DNA of 45,436 bases from a virus. Positions within the stretch are counted from its first letter, which is position 1. The number at the start of each line of letters is the position of its first letter. Positions 1 through 7,541 of this stretch are shown here, in pieces. The position numbers and the translations under genes are program-made. The stretch covers positions 1-45,436 of the IMG/VR virus record IMGVR_UViG_3300045996_004602, one strand, 5' to 3'. The notes beneath the pieces are model-generated. The model saw nothing but the letters and a program-made list of their open reading frames with translations, made no database searches and was not told the origin of the DNA.

Positions 1-1260
1 ATGTCAAAACTCACCCTCAACATCGTCCCATTCGAGAATCGCGGTGGTAGCACCTCGTATCGCGTGACTGGGTCCGTTTTGGGCAAGCAACTGAGAAAGA
101 ACTTTCCGACCCTTGTAGAGGCGGAAGTGTTTAAACGTGGGATTCTGGCCAAACACACGCAAGTCGAATCAGTCCAGATTGTATCAACTCGACTTCGGCA
201 AGACGACATGCCCCGCATCGAGGCGTGGGTTGAGCAGCTCGGTGGCGTCGACGCTCTTGGCGGCGCGGTGGAGTTCTTCCTGAAGCACAAGGCCCCTGCC
301 GTCACCTTCGAGACGCCGTTCGCCGCCGTCGATGCCTTTGCCGCTGACCGAGACAAACGGGGCGTCAAAAAGAAGTCAGTGATGAAGTCGGTCATGTATA
401 AGATGATCCGGCAACTGGGGGTCGATGACATCATGCAGCTAAATGCTGAACGTCTCCGGCCTTGGATTTACGATTTTACGGTCGAGGCGCGGACCCGTAG
501 CGACCGGCGCGTATGGCTCGTCGGATTTTTCAAGTTCCTGAAGAAAATCCACGCGTGGGAGGGGGCGTCACCAATCGACGAAATCGAGCGTCCAATATGG
601 CGGGCAGGCCTTCCGGGTATCCTCGGCCTCGACCGGGTTCAAAAGCTCGTGGACGAGGCCGCAAACGACGTTTACGGCGAGACTGGAGAGGCCGGCGTGA
701 TGCTCGGATACTTCGCGGTCTGCCTCTTCACGGGCATCCGACCGGAGGAGGCGCAGAAACTGGGGCAGGGCAGGCCGAAGGACCCCAAAGACCCGAAGGG
801 AGAGCGGACCGACGGTTGGGAGTTCGTCCACTTCGAGAACAAGCTTATCGAGCTGCCTCCGGATATGGTGAAGGTGGGCGGCGTCCGAAACGTTCCGCTT
901 CAGGATAACGTGCTCGCGATCCTTGCGGAGGTGAAGCGCCGAAAGCTCCCGTTCTGCTTCTTCTCGAAGCGAGTTTTTAACCGGGTGCGCAAGGCGGCTG
1001 GCGTCCTCGCTGACTGGGAATCTGACGTGCAGCGTCACTGCTACGCGACCTACCACTACGCCGTTCACAAAGACGAAAAGTTCCTTGAGAGCGCCATGGG
1101 GAACAGCCGGAAGGTGCTGTTCAAGCACTACATTCGACGGACCGTCACAGAGTCGCAGGGCAGGGCCTACGCGACGATCACTCCGACTGGGTGGGGTCTT
1201 CTTTCTTTGTCGCCTTCTTCCCCGCCTCAATCTGGTCAACCAACGTCTGAAGCTGGGTGA
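1..1260 (+). CDS. int: Tyrosine recombinase / phage integrase
   Basis: 419 aa. Site-specific recombinase expected to integrate and excise the element by cutting DNA with a tyrosine nucleophile. Visible catalytic-domain landmarks: Arg I in FTGIRPEEAQ (R247), a lysine between strands (about K291, DMVKVGG), Arg II in QRHCYAT (R345) and the nucleophile in LFKHYIRR (Y377). Two box residues differ from the common form: the His three before Arg II is Asp (DVQRH), and the usual GHS is GNS. Such variation occurs among divergent integrases, so this need not mean inactivity. The N-terminal third would be the arm/core-binding part. The ATG is at the first base of the window, so a longer N-terminus cannot be excluded. 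The 3' end overlaps the end of a leftward RHH gene by 83 nt. The family call is secure; the attachment site is unknown. Confidence 0.9.
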   Translation: MSKLTLNIVPFENRGGSTSYRVTGSVLGKQLRKNFPTLVEAEVFKRGILAKHTQVESVQIVSTRLRQDDMPRIEAWVEQLGGVDALGGAVEFFLKHKAPAVTFETPFAAVDAFAADRDKRGVKKKSVMKSVMYKMIRQLGVDDIMQLNAERLRPWIYDFTVEARTRSDRRVWLVGFFKFLKKIHAWEGASPIDEIERPIWRAGLPGILGLDRVQKLVDEAANDVYGETGEAGVMLGYFAVCLFTGIRPEEAQKLGQGRPKDPKDPKGERTDGWEFVHFENKLIELPPDMVKVGGVRNVPLQDNVLAILAEVKRRKLPFCFFSKRVFNRVRKAAGVLADWESDVQRHCYATYHYAVHKDEKFLESAMGNSRKVLFKHYIRRTVTESQGRAYATITPTGWGLLSLSPSSPPQSGQPTSEAG

Positions 1261-1411
1261 CGAGGAACTCGTTCCGGTTCAGCTTCCGGGGGTTCTTTTT
1301 CTTCGCCAGTTTGTCCAATTTCACAAGGAGTGTCGCAGGCAATACCAAGCTGATTTGCGCCTTGTCCGCAGCCCGCCCGTGATTCCGTTTCTTTGGGGGT
1401 GTCTCGCTCAT
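1178..1411 (-). CDS. Small CopG/RHH-like DNA-binding protein
   Basis: 77 aa, lysine-rich. The central part (KAQISLVLPATLLVKLDKLA followed by LNRNEFLVTQLQTLVDQI) has the strand-helix-helix pattern of ribbon-helix-helix repressors, with a basic N-terminal tail. It is the second gene of a leftward pair, its ATG overlapping the stop of the upstream gene (ATGA at 1408-1411), so the two are probably co-translated. Its end runs into the 3' end of the integrase gene. Role inferred: a regulator or accessory factor of the integration region. The target is not visible. Confidence 0.7.
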   Translation of the reverse strand: MSETPPKKRNHGRAADKAQISLVLPATLLVKLDKLAKKKNPRKLNRNEFLVTQLQTLVDQIEAGKKATKKEDPTQSE

Positions 1412-1929
1412 TTTTTCGACTTAGTTTTCCCCATCCGTTCGTTCAGTGCCTCGGATAGTTGGGATGCGAAAAGAAACTTAACCGGGCACAGGTGGAAATC
1501 CTTAGCCACTCTTTCCCATTGTTTTCTGTCTTCTGCTGACATGGCATCGTGGCCTACGATCCATATTTCTGAGCAAAGTTTCTGTCCTATCGTAAATGCC
1601 ATGGATGATATGGCTGCTGTCTCTGCCTTTCCCGGCGTGTATTTTATCTTCGCTTCGAGACCGAGGGAGAGTTCGGGTAGAATCCAATCCACGGCGTTGT
1701 CGTGATAGACGTATTTTAACTGCATCCGACGCAGCAAGGTCCGGATGTCGGCGGTGAAGGAGAAGATTTTGGAGAGCGGTCCCTTGGATGCCTCAAGCCT
1801 GTCACGGATAGCGTCTTCTATCGCCGCTGATAAATTGCCGCCATAGTTTCGGTCGGCGAGTTCTTGCATTTCGGCATGAACGTCCGGGCTCAAACTGACT
1901 GGTTTTTTAACTTTGTTGGCACTGGTCAT
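1408..1929 (-). CDS. RHH-domain protein with unknown C-terminal domain
   Basis: 173 aa. Residues about 8-50 (KKPVSLSPDVHAEMQELADR then NLSAAIEDAIRDRLEAS) look like an Arc/CopG-type ribbon-helix-helix. The C-terminal ~120 residues (LLRRMQLKYVYHDNAVDWIL ... EIWIVGHDAMSAEDRKQWER) form a separate globular domain I do not recognise; its alternating strands and helices resemble a small alpha/beta domain. It is transcribed leftward, divergently from the gene at 2024, across a spacer with two related palindromes, and leads the operon containing the gene at 1178-1411. Autoregulation is plausible but inferred. Confidence 0.75.
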   Translation of the reverse strand: MTSANKVKKPVSLSPDVHAEMQELADRNYGGNLSAAIEDAIRDRLEASKGPLSKIFSFTADIRTLLRRMQLKYVYHDNAVDWILPELSLGLEAKIKYTPGKAETAAISSMAFTIGQKLCSEIWIVGHDAMSAEDRKQWERVAKDFHLCPVKFLFASQLSEALNERMGKTKSKK

Positions 1930-1941
1930 TTAGAGGAGAAC

Positions 1942-2001
1942 GGTAATACCGGCATGGGGGAATTCGATATTTTTCTTGTCCGGGGTATTACTAGTGATAC
2001 C
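1942..2001. promoter_or_regulatory. Paired palindromic operator candidates between divergent RHH genes
   Basis: The spacer between the leftward RHH operon (start 1929) and the rightward RHH gene (start 2024) holds a short palindrome, CGGTAATACCG (about 1941-1951), and a near-perfect 18-bp palindrome, GGTATTACTAGTGATACC (1984-2001). Both contain the same half-site, GGTATTAC or its complement. RHH dimers typically bind short paired half-sites, so these are good operator candidates. I saw no clean -35/-10 pair, so the promoters are not placed. Confidence 0.55.
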
Positions 2002-2023
2002 GACAGAACCAGCCCCGAGACCC

Positions 2024-2230
2024 ATGCCGAAAGCCAAAATTCCAATCAGTATTGACCCCGACCTGCTGGAGAAAATCCGGCTCATCACAGCAACCTCAAA
2101 AGGGGGGGTGAGTGGTTGGATTAACGAGGCCTGTCAGCGTAAAATCAAGAACGAGGGCCGGGCCAAAAAACGGAAAGCGGTTTTTTACACCGCCCGAAAG
2201 GAGGGGACATCAAATGCCAACGGTAATTGA
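2024..2230 (+). CDS. Small RHH (Arc/MetJ-like) DNA-binding protein
   Basis: 68 aa. It starts KAKIPISIDPDLLEKIRLIT and continues GGVSGWINEACQRKI, a typical strand-helix-helix ribbon-helix-helix layout with a basic tail (GRAKKRKA). The ATG at 2024 is preferred to an upstream in-frame TTG at 1976 because the palindrome lies in between and the RHH strand begins right after the ATG. It overlaps the next gene by 17 nt. Expected role: repressor acting on the palindromes just upstream. Confidence 0.7.
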   Translation: MPKAKIPISIDPDLLEKIRLITATSKGGVSGWINEACQRKIKNEGRAKKRKAVFYTARKEGTSNANGN

Positions 2231-2585
2231 ACTCCCCCAGTCGTTGATTGATCGGATCGCGGTGCTGGCCAAAGCCGAGCGCCGGACCCTCGAAGACCAA
2301 ATCGTCGTTTACCTTGAGCAGATCGCCAACGCCCCCACGGCGTTTAAACGGCCTGTTGAGGAAGTGACCCTCAACGAACTCGTCCCCCTCATGCCGAAAG
2401 GCCTGCGGTCCCGAGCCTCCGTCCAACGCCTCCTCAAATCCCGCGCCATCTCTGGCCGGAAGGTGCGGGGCACATGGACGTTCAACCCCTCCAAAGTATC
2501 CGCCGACCTCGACCAATTCGAGCGGGTATCGTCCATCTCCGCGTTCATCGATCAAGGCTCGCGGAAACGGCGCAACCGTAAGTAA
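2214..2585 (+). CDS. RHH plus excisionase-like DNA-binding protein
   Basis: 123 aa. The start at 2214 is fixed by a strong Shine-Dalgarno (AAAGGAGGGGAC, about 5 nt spacing), rare among the SD-poor genes here. The N-terminal part (IELPQSLIDRIAVLAKAERR) resembles an RHH or short helix pair. The C-terminal part (MPKGLRSRASVQRLLKSRAI, then RKVRGTWTFNPSKVSADL) has the layout of a small winged-helix/excisionase (MerR-like) domain that reads an entry on a recognition helix and wing. Possible roles are excisionase (next to int) or early regulator. Confidence 0.65.
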   Translation: MPTVIELPQSLIDRIAVLAKAERRTLEDQIVVYLEQIANAPTAFKRPVEEVTLNELVPLMPKGLRSRASVQRLLKSRAISGRKVRGTWTFNPSKVSADLDQFERVSSISAFIDQGSRKRRNRK

Positions 2586-2636
2586 CCAGACCAATTTCCC
2601 GCGCCGGTTTTTCGCCACGGCACGGGCAAAAAGAGC

Positions 2637-2664
2637 GGCCCGCCTCCGACCAAGGAAGCGGGCC
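2637..2664. terminator. GC-rich hairpin after the RHH operon
   Basis: GGCCCGC (2637-2643) pairs perfectly with GCGGGCC (2658-2664). There is no T-run on the plus-strand side. Read on the minus strand the hairpin is followed by GCTCTTTTTG, so it fits leftward termination better. It separates the regulatory block from the early operon. Confidence 0.45.
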
Positions 2665-2667
2665 TAG

Positions 2668-2703
2668 TAACCAAATACTCAGAGCGATCCAATGACTAGT
2701 TAG
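2668..2703 (+). promoter_or_regulatory. ACCAA-type leader with a three-codon mini-ORF
   Basis: GTAACCAAATAC is followed 10 nt later by GATCCAATG, matching the leader seen before many genes in this window. Here, however, the ATG (2692) opens only ATG-ACT-AGT-TAG. The real gene starts 24 nt further on (2716), in the same frame but after two stops. It may be a leader peptide, or an old start codon left behind when the gene start moved. Confidence 0.4.
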
Positions 2704-2715
2704 ACACCCTGAATC

Positions 2716-3852
2716 ATGCTGACTCATACTGATACACAGCCGCAAATCAAGTCCGACGACGAGCGTGCCAACCAAGGCCTTGAACTGATGGATGCTTCCG
2801 CCAGTTCCGCGCTCGATCTTCAAGAGCGGGCCATGGTGGACATCCAAATCTCCACCGCCCGCCGGTTCCCCCGCAGCCTCGCCGAGGTGAAGCGGAACAT
2901 CATGTCGGACGCGACCCTCGACGCGGAAACCTCCCGCCTCTGCTACTACGTCCTCCCTCCCCGCAAAGGAGCCGAAATCGACCCGGCCACCGGCAAGCCG
3001 AAGGTGATCCAAGGCCCGAGTGCCCGTCTCGCCGAAATCGCCCTGGCTCGTTACGGCAACCTGCGCGCCGAGGCCAACGTTGTCGCCGACGACGGAAAGT
3101 TCATCACCGCACAGGGCATGTGCTTCGACCTCCAGAACAACGTCGCCATTCGCGTCAACGTGAAGCGCCGCGTCACCACGAAGGGTGGTCAGCGGTTCAG
3201 CGACGACATGGTTGTCGTCACCGGCAACGCCGCGTGTTCCATCGCCCTCCGCAATGCCATCTTCAAGGTCGTCCCGATGGCTCTCATCAAGCCGGTTTAC
3301 GACGCCTGCAAAAAGGTCGCCGTCGGCGACGGCAAGACGTTGGTTTCGCGCCGCGAGGCTGCGCTGGCCCACTTCGCCAAATTGGGCGTCAGCAAAGAGC
3401 GCGTGTTCTTCGCGGTCGGAGCCAAGGGAGTTGAGGACATCGGACTTGAGCAACTCGAACAGCTCATCGGCCTCTCCACAGCCATCGAGGAGAACGAAAC
3501 GACGACCGCCGACGCTTTCCCCGATCCGAAGGCAGCGGCGGCGGAAGCGGGCAAGCCCGTGTTCACGAAGGAACCGAAGGCCGGCGATGCCGCGCCGGCT
3601 CCCACGGGTGAAGCGTCGCCCGTCGTGCTGCCGCCCGCGCCAAAGGCCACCACTCGCGTCACGTTGGCCACCATCGCCGATCTTCGGACCCGCGACGGCA
3701 TCACTGACGAGGAGCTGACCGCGTGGGCTCGCCGGAACAAGCACCTTAACGACGTTGAGGAACTCGGCGAAGTGCCCGTAGGTAAACTGCGCCTGATCCA
3801 CGACGCGTGGGAGACCATCGCGAAGGACATCATCGCCGCCCGCGCCAGCTAA
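2716..3852 (+). CDS. Conserved phage protein, likely recombination-associated
   Basis: 378 aa. The N-terminal ~230 residues are compact and conserved-looking (VIQGPSARLAEIALARYGNL, TAQGMCFDLQNNVAIRVNVK, VVVTGNAACSIALRNAIFKV, VPMALIKPVYDAC). I recall this pattern in phage proteins that sit beside a RecB-like nuclease, as here. A Pro/Ala-rich linker (about 260-305) leads to a small helical C-terminal domain. A role with the next gene in phage recombination (for example strand annealing) is inferred from position only. It starts the main rightward early operon, and the following gene begins 20 nt downstream. Confidence 0.7.
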   Translation: MLTHTDTQPQIKSDDERANQGLELMDASASSALDLQERAMVDIQISTARRFPRSLAEVKRNIMSDATLDAETSRLCYYVLPPRKGAEIDPATGKPKVIQGPSARLAEIALARYGNLRAEANVVADDGKFITAQGMCFDLQNNVAIRVNVKRRVTTKGGQRFSDDMVVVTGNAACSIALRNAIFKVVPMALIKPVYDACKKVAVGDGKTLVSRREAALAHFAKLGVSKERVFFAVGAKGVEDIGLEQLEQLIGLSTAIEENETTTADAFPDPKAAAAEAGKPVFTKEPKAGDAAPAPTGEASPVVLPPAPKATTRVTLATIADLRTRDGITDEELTAWARRNKHLNDVEELGEVPVGKLRLIHDAWETIAKDIIAARAS

Positions 3853-3872
3853 ACAGCACCCAGCGCCTCCCC

Positions 3873-5024
3873 ATGGCTAAGCTCAAGCTCAGTCCAACGG
3901 ACGAGCGTGCTGGGTTGCCCTCTGCGTCCGCGTTCCAACGTTACGACCTCTGCCCGGGGTCATGGAACGCGGCACAGTTGGTGCCAGCCGCCACCCGCAA
4001 TCAGTCGAGCGTCGATGCCGCCGAAGGCACCATGCTCCACGAACAAATTGCCCTCCGGTCCCGTGCGGACATTGAGGCCAATTCTGACCTCTCCCAGAAA
4101 CTTTCCCACGAACAGCGGGCAACCTTGCTCCGCGCTCTCAACAACGACGCCGCGCTGATCGAGCAATACGGTATCACGCCTCGTCAGGTGGATATCGAAA
4201 AACGCCTGTTCCTTCACGACCCGGTGAAGCTCGCGCCGGTCGCCTCTGGCAAGTTCGACCGAGTCCTTTACGGCGATTTTAACGCCCGCGTCCTCGTCAT
4301 CGACTACAAGTTTGGACGTGGTGACGTGGAGAGCGCCGAACTCAACCACCAGCTCCGTTTTTCGGCGGCGGTGCTCGATGCCGAACACGGCCCTGAAGAG
4401 GTCATCGTCGCCATTAACCAACCTCGCGCCGATGGCGGTATGCAGGTCACGTCTGCGGTCTATACGCGTGACGACTTGGTGAAGGCACGTGAGGAGGTGT
4501 TCGCCATCCTCGAAAAAATCCGCGATCCGAACGCCCCGCGTATCGCCGGTTATGAGCAGTGCAAGTATTGCCCAGCCCGTGGCACGTCGGCGTGTCCCGA
4601 ATCCATCGCTGCGGTCGCCAAGGTCGCCGGTCTTCCGGACAACCTCAACCCCAGCGAACTGGCCGAGGCCCTCAAGTTGGCAAAGCTCGCCGAAAGGGTC
4701 ATTGAAGCCATGCGTGAGCAGGCCAAGACGTGGCTCGCCATTCAGCCAGACGCGATTCCTGGCTGGCTGATGAAGCCGGGACAGACGCGCAAGTCCGTCA
4801 CCGACGCACAGCGCGCCTTCAACATCCTCAGCGCGGACGGTCTCGTCACCCAAGACGAATTCGTTGCCGCGTGCTCTGTGAAGCTCACCGACCTCGTCGA
4901 AATCGTCGCCGAGAAGAAGGGACTGAAGGTCAAGGCCGCCCGCGAGGCCGTCGAAACCTCGCTACGCGCCGACTTCCTAATCGACGAAAAAACCACCGCC
5001 CCGTCACTCGCCGAGGCCAAGTAA
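3873..5024 (+). CDS. RecB/Cas4-like PD-(D/E)XK nuclease (DUF2800-like)
   Basis: 383 aa. Landmarks: SASAFQRYDLCPGSW near the N-terminus, EGTMLHEQIALRS (the His of this nuclease type), SGKFDRVLYGDF and VIDYKFGRG (the D...DxK core), then QLRFSAAVL. A Cys cluster (GYEQCKYCPARGTSACP) recalls the C-terminal iron-sulfur cluster ligands of RecB/Cas4 nucleases. Expected role: exonuclease resecting DNA ends for phage recombination together with the preceding protein. The ATG at 3873 is chosen because the fold starts right there and the upstream extension is intergenic. Confidence 0.75.
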   Translation: MAKLKLSPTDERAGLPSASAFQRYDLCPGSWNAAQLVPAATRNQSSVDAAEGTMLHEQIALRSRADIEANSDLSQKLSHEQRATLLRALNNDAALIEQYGITPRQVDIEKRLFLHDPVKLAPVASGKFDRVLYGDFNARVLVIDYKFGRGDVESAELNHQLRFSAAVLDAEHGPEEVIVAINQPRADGGMQVTSAVYTRDDLVKAREEVFAILEKIRDPNAPRIAGYEQCKYCPARGTSACPESIAAVAKVAGLPDNLNPSELAEALKLAKLAERVIEAMREQAKTWLAIQPDAIPGWLMKPGQTRKSVTDAQRAFNILSADGLVTQDEFVAACSVKLTDLVEIVAEKKGLKVKAAREAVETSLRADFLIDEKTTAPSLAEAK

Positions 5025-5032
5025 ATCCAACC

Positions 5033-5296
5033 ATGTCCACCACCCTCAAAGAACAAATAACAGTCGCCGTCGGCTCCTACGCCGAGGCCGAATCCCGCCG
5101 GTTTAAACAGGGCTCTCGTCATCAGGCGAAGGCCAGCATTCAAGCCGCCGTGCTCTCCGGCATCGGCTTGGCGGCTCACCACCTCGTCGCCACCGATGGG
5201 AGCGAAACGATTACGCCTCTGGCCATGGAAAAGGCGGTCGCGGAAGTCGCCGTCGAGATGGGTTTCAAACCCGCATCCCTGAAAAACACCGTCTGA
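5033..5296 (+). CDS. Small protein of unknown function
   Basis: 87 aa, mostly helical (SYAEAESRRFKQGSRHQAKA, SGIGLAAHHLVATDG). No family recognised. The gene is packed between two nuclease genes, its stop overlapping the next start (TGATG at 5294-5298), so it belongs to the early recombination operon. It carries a GTTTAAAC copy at 5101-5108 coding for Phe-Lys. Confidence 0.65.
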   Translation: MSTTLKEQITVAVGSYAEAESRRFKQGSRHQAKASIQAAVLSGIGLAAHHLVATDGSETITPLAMEKAVAEVAVEMGFKPASLKNTV

Positions 5297-5745
5297 TGAA
5301 ACCGGAAGACTTCGCCAAGATCGAGGCGCGGCTGAACGCGAAGGGGCACGGCGTCGTGGGTAAAATCCCAGCGGCGTCCCCTGTTGTCGTGCCCACAGAG
5401 CCCGCTCCGATCTTGGCGAAGGTCTCCGTCCTCGCCAACACCGACGAGGAGAAGTTGAACAAAACCGAGGCTGCATTCCTGGCATTCCTGCGCGGCGAAA
5501 AACGTTGGGCCTACATCGGCGTCCAGACCTTCACCCTCAAGCTCGCCGACGACACCCGCTACACGCCCGACTTCATCTGTGTTGGGCACGGCGGCGAGTT
5601 CGTCGCCTTCGAGACCAAAGGATTCTGGCGAGACGACGCCCGCGTGAAAATCAAAGTCGCGGCCCGGCAATTCCCTTTCCTCCAGTTCACCGCCGTCACC
5701 CGGACCAAAGGGGGCGGATGGGAATTCGAGGCGTTTAAACGATAG
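5296..5745 (+). CDS. DUF1064-like PD-(D/E)XK endonuclease
   Basis: 149 aa. The core reads NKTEAAFLAFLRGEKRWAYI, then TRYTPDFICVG, then FVAFETKGFWRDDARVKIK. The PDF...ExK spacing is the nuclease signature seen in phage DUF1064-type proteins, possible Holliday-junction or structure-specific nucleases. The N-terminal ~45 residues are a Pro/Val-rich linker. Start and stop overlap the preceding gene by one base. The gene ends in the codons Phe-Lys-Arg-stop, which contain a GTTTAAAC copy (5733-5740). Confidence 0.7.
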   Translation: MKPEDFAKIEARLNAKGHGVVGKIPAASPVVVPTEPAPILAKVSVLANTDEEKLNKTEAAFLAFLRGEKRWAYIGVQTFTLKLADDTRYTPDFICVGHGGEFVAFETKGFWRDDARVKIKVAARQFPFLQFTAVTRTKGGGWEFEAFKR

Positions 5746-5774
5746 AGTAACCAAAAACCAAATACACCATACCA

Positions 5775-6107
5775 ATGACTGCTTCTGCTGCTTCCATCCC
5801 TGTATCTGAAATTCCTGTTTCCACCAAGCGTTCGGGAATCGGTTCCCTCCTCTGGCGCTGGCTCGTCGTCTATCCTGTCACTCGTTCGATTTTCTTCACC
5901 GTCGTCACCATCGTCGCGGCCTTGGTCGCTGCGGGCGTGCTCGTCCTCGGTGGTGCCATCATCGCCCTTGTGGGCGGCGTGTTCCTGTTGGCCGTCCTCG
6001 CGGTCCTCGTTGTCGCCGTGGTCCTCGCACCCGCGCCCATCCTCTTGTCTCCGACACAGTGGGGCAACGTCACCGCGAAACTGTCGGGAAAGAAAGGGGC
6101 CGAGTAA
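5775..6107 (+). CDS. Small membrane protein
   Basis: 110 aa. Two long hydrophobic stretches (about residues 34-62 and 63-88) in a Val/Ala/Leu-rich core, with a short polar N-terminus and a basic C-terminal tail (KLSGKKGAE). No family recognised. It is preceded by a clear copy of the SD-less leader (GTAACCAA ... ATACCAATG, 5747-5777). A role in the membrane during early infection is possible, with no further evidence. Confidence 0.7.
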   Translation: MTASAASIPVSEIPVSTKRSGIGSLLWRWLVVYPVTRSIFFTVVTIVAALVAAGVLVLGGAIIALVGGVFLLAVLAVLVVAVVLAPAPILLSPTQWGNVTAKLSGKKGAE

Positions 6108-6108
6108 C

Positions 6109-7158
6109 ATGGGAGCAGACACGAAAATCGAATGGACGGCAACGCGGCTCCCCGACGGGACTGTGTTGGCCGGCTACACCTTCAACCCGTGGATCGGATG
6201 CGCGAAGGTCTCCCCCGGTTGTCTCCACTGCTACGCAGAGACACAGGACAACCATCGCGGCTGGACCGCCGAAGGGTGGGGGAAGGGCAAGCCCCGGAAA
6301 CACACGTCTGTCGCCTACTGGCGCGAGCCGTTGAAGTGGAACGGCGAAGCGGAGGCATCTGGCATCCGCCGGAAAGTCTTCTGTGCGTCCCTCGCGGACT
6401 GGCTCGACGCCGAGGTCCCGATTGAATGGCTCGCCGAACTCCTCGACCTCATCCGGCAGACGCCGCACCTCGACTGGCTCTTGCTCTCGAAGCGACCGGA
6501 GAACTGGTCGGTGCGGATGGGCGAGGTGAAGCATTATTGCACGACGCGTGCTCACCTGATGGACCTCTACAGGTGGGTTGGGGAATGGATGTTGGGCAAT
6601 CCACCGTTAAACGTGTGGATCGGAACCACCGCTGAGGATCAAGCTCGTTACGACGAACGCATCGCCCACCTGTGCTTAATCCCGGCGTTGTATCGGTTCC
6701 TCAGCATGGAGCCGTTGTTGTCCGCCGTGGATATGCAGCTTCACGCCAATCTCCCCGGCGAGCGTATGCTTCGTTGGCACCGTCCGGTGAAGGGCATGCT
6801 CCATTGGGTGATTGTCGGTGGCGAGTCCGGCCCCGGCGCTCGTCCGATGCACCCGGACTGGGCGCGATCACTCCGTGACCAATGTGCCAAGGCTGGCGTG
6901 CCGTTCTTCTTCAAACAGTGGGGCGAGTATCTCCCCGTCGGGCAATTCCTGCCGAACCACGGCAAGATCACCGGCGGGACGGCGGCGAAAAAAGGGCTGA
7001 AATTGCATTACGCCGGAGGAGCGCACGCCTATGAGGACGGTGTTGCTTTTGCGGAGACGCCTGATGGCCGTTTGACCTTCCGCGTGGGTAAGGTCGCCGC
7101 CGGTCGGCTCCTCGACGGTCGCGAGTGGAACGAGACCCCGGAAGGGAGGGCGGCATGA
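6109..7158 (+). CDS. DUF5131 / phage Gp37-Gp68 family protein
   Basis: 349 aa. The N-terminal signature TFNPWIGCAKVSPGCLHCYA (C31, C38, C41) followed by IEWLAELLDLIRQTPHLDWL, LLSKRPENW, NVWIGTTAEDQ, RFLSMEPLL, WVIVGGESGPGARPMHPDWA and FFFKQWGEY is the full pattern of the phage Gp37/Gp68 (DUF5131) family. The clustered Cys recall metal or iron-sulfur binding, and the family has been considered radical-SAM-like, but its biochemical role is unsettled to my knowledge. The ATG directly follows the previous stop by one base. Confidence 0.85.
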   Translation: MGADTKIEWTATRLPDGTVLAGYTFNPWIGCAKVSPGCLHCYAETQDNHRGWTAEGWGKGKPRKHTSVAYWREPLKWNGEAEASGIRRKVFCASLADWLDAEVPIEWLAELLDLIRQTPHLDWLLLSKRPENWSVRMGEVKHYCTTRAHLMDLYRWVGEWMLGNPPLNVWIGTTAEDQARYDERIAHLCLIPALYRFLSMEPLLSAVDMQLHANLPGERMLRWHRPVKGMLHWVIVGGESGPGARPMHPDWARSLRDQCAKAGVPFFFKQWGEYLPVGQFLPNHGKITGGTAAKKGLKLHYAGGAHAYEDGVAFAETPDGRLTFRVGKVAAGRLLDGREWNETPEGRAA

Positions 7159-7394
7159 GTGAATCCGTTCCGCTACTCAACGGACTCGGCGCACTCAGCA
7201 CGGAGCTGGGCAACTGCGCCAAGCTCGCCGCCGCCGACAACAACAACGAGGCGTCTCTTGCCTTCGCCAGCGCCCGCGACCGCCTCGACGAGGTGGTTTG
7301 CCGGTTCGTCGCGACGGACAAGGCCGCGTTCTTCAACCCAGCACTCGGCACGCCGTGCCCGACCGTGCCAGCGCCCCTACACGGCCCCAACTGA
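7155..7394 (+). CDS. Small protein of unknown function
   Basis: 79 aa, helical, acidic-neutral (LGALSTELGNCAKLAAADNN, FASARDRLDEVVCRFVATDK). No domain recognised. It starts inside the stop of the DUF5131 gene (ATGA) with a purine-rich SD (GGAAGGGAGGG), so it is co-translated. The C-terminus is Pro-rich. Confidence 0.65.
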   Translation: MSESVPLLNGLGALSTELGNCAKLAAADNNNEASLAFASARDRLDEVVCRFVATDKAAFFNPALGTPCPTVPAPLHGPN

Positions 7395-7395
7395 C

Positions 7396-7530
7396 ATGAG
7401 AAAACTGAAAACAGCACTCCTCGTTATCGGCTTTGTGGCTCTGGTCGTCGCCCTCTCCTCCATTGACCGTTGGATTTGGCAGCAGGCGCACCCGCAGGCC
7501 CCGGCATGGACGTATTGGTTCAGCAACTGA
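7396..7530 (+). CDS. Small single-TM protein
   Basis: 44 aa: basic start (MRKLKTA), one transmembrane helix (LLVIGFVALVVALSSIDRWI) and a Trp-rich tail (TYWFSN). Starts 1 base after the previous stop. The compact position makes it credible despite its size. Function unknown. Confidence 0.55.
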   Translation: MRKLKTALLVIGFVALVVALSSIDRWIWQQAHPQAPAWTYWFSN

Positions 7531-7541
7531 CCCCCATCTAA

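Noticed and set aside
2545-4853. Minus-strand ORFs opposite the early recombination genes (418 and 297 codons)
   Set aside because: Shadows of the rightward genes, which have the RecB-like motifs and tight operon spacing.
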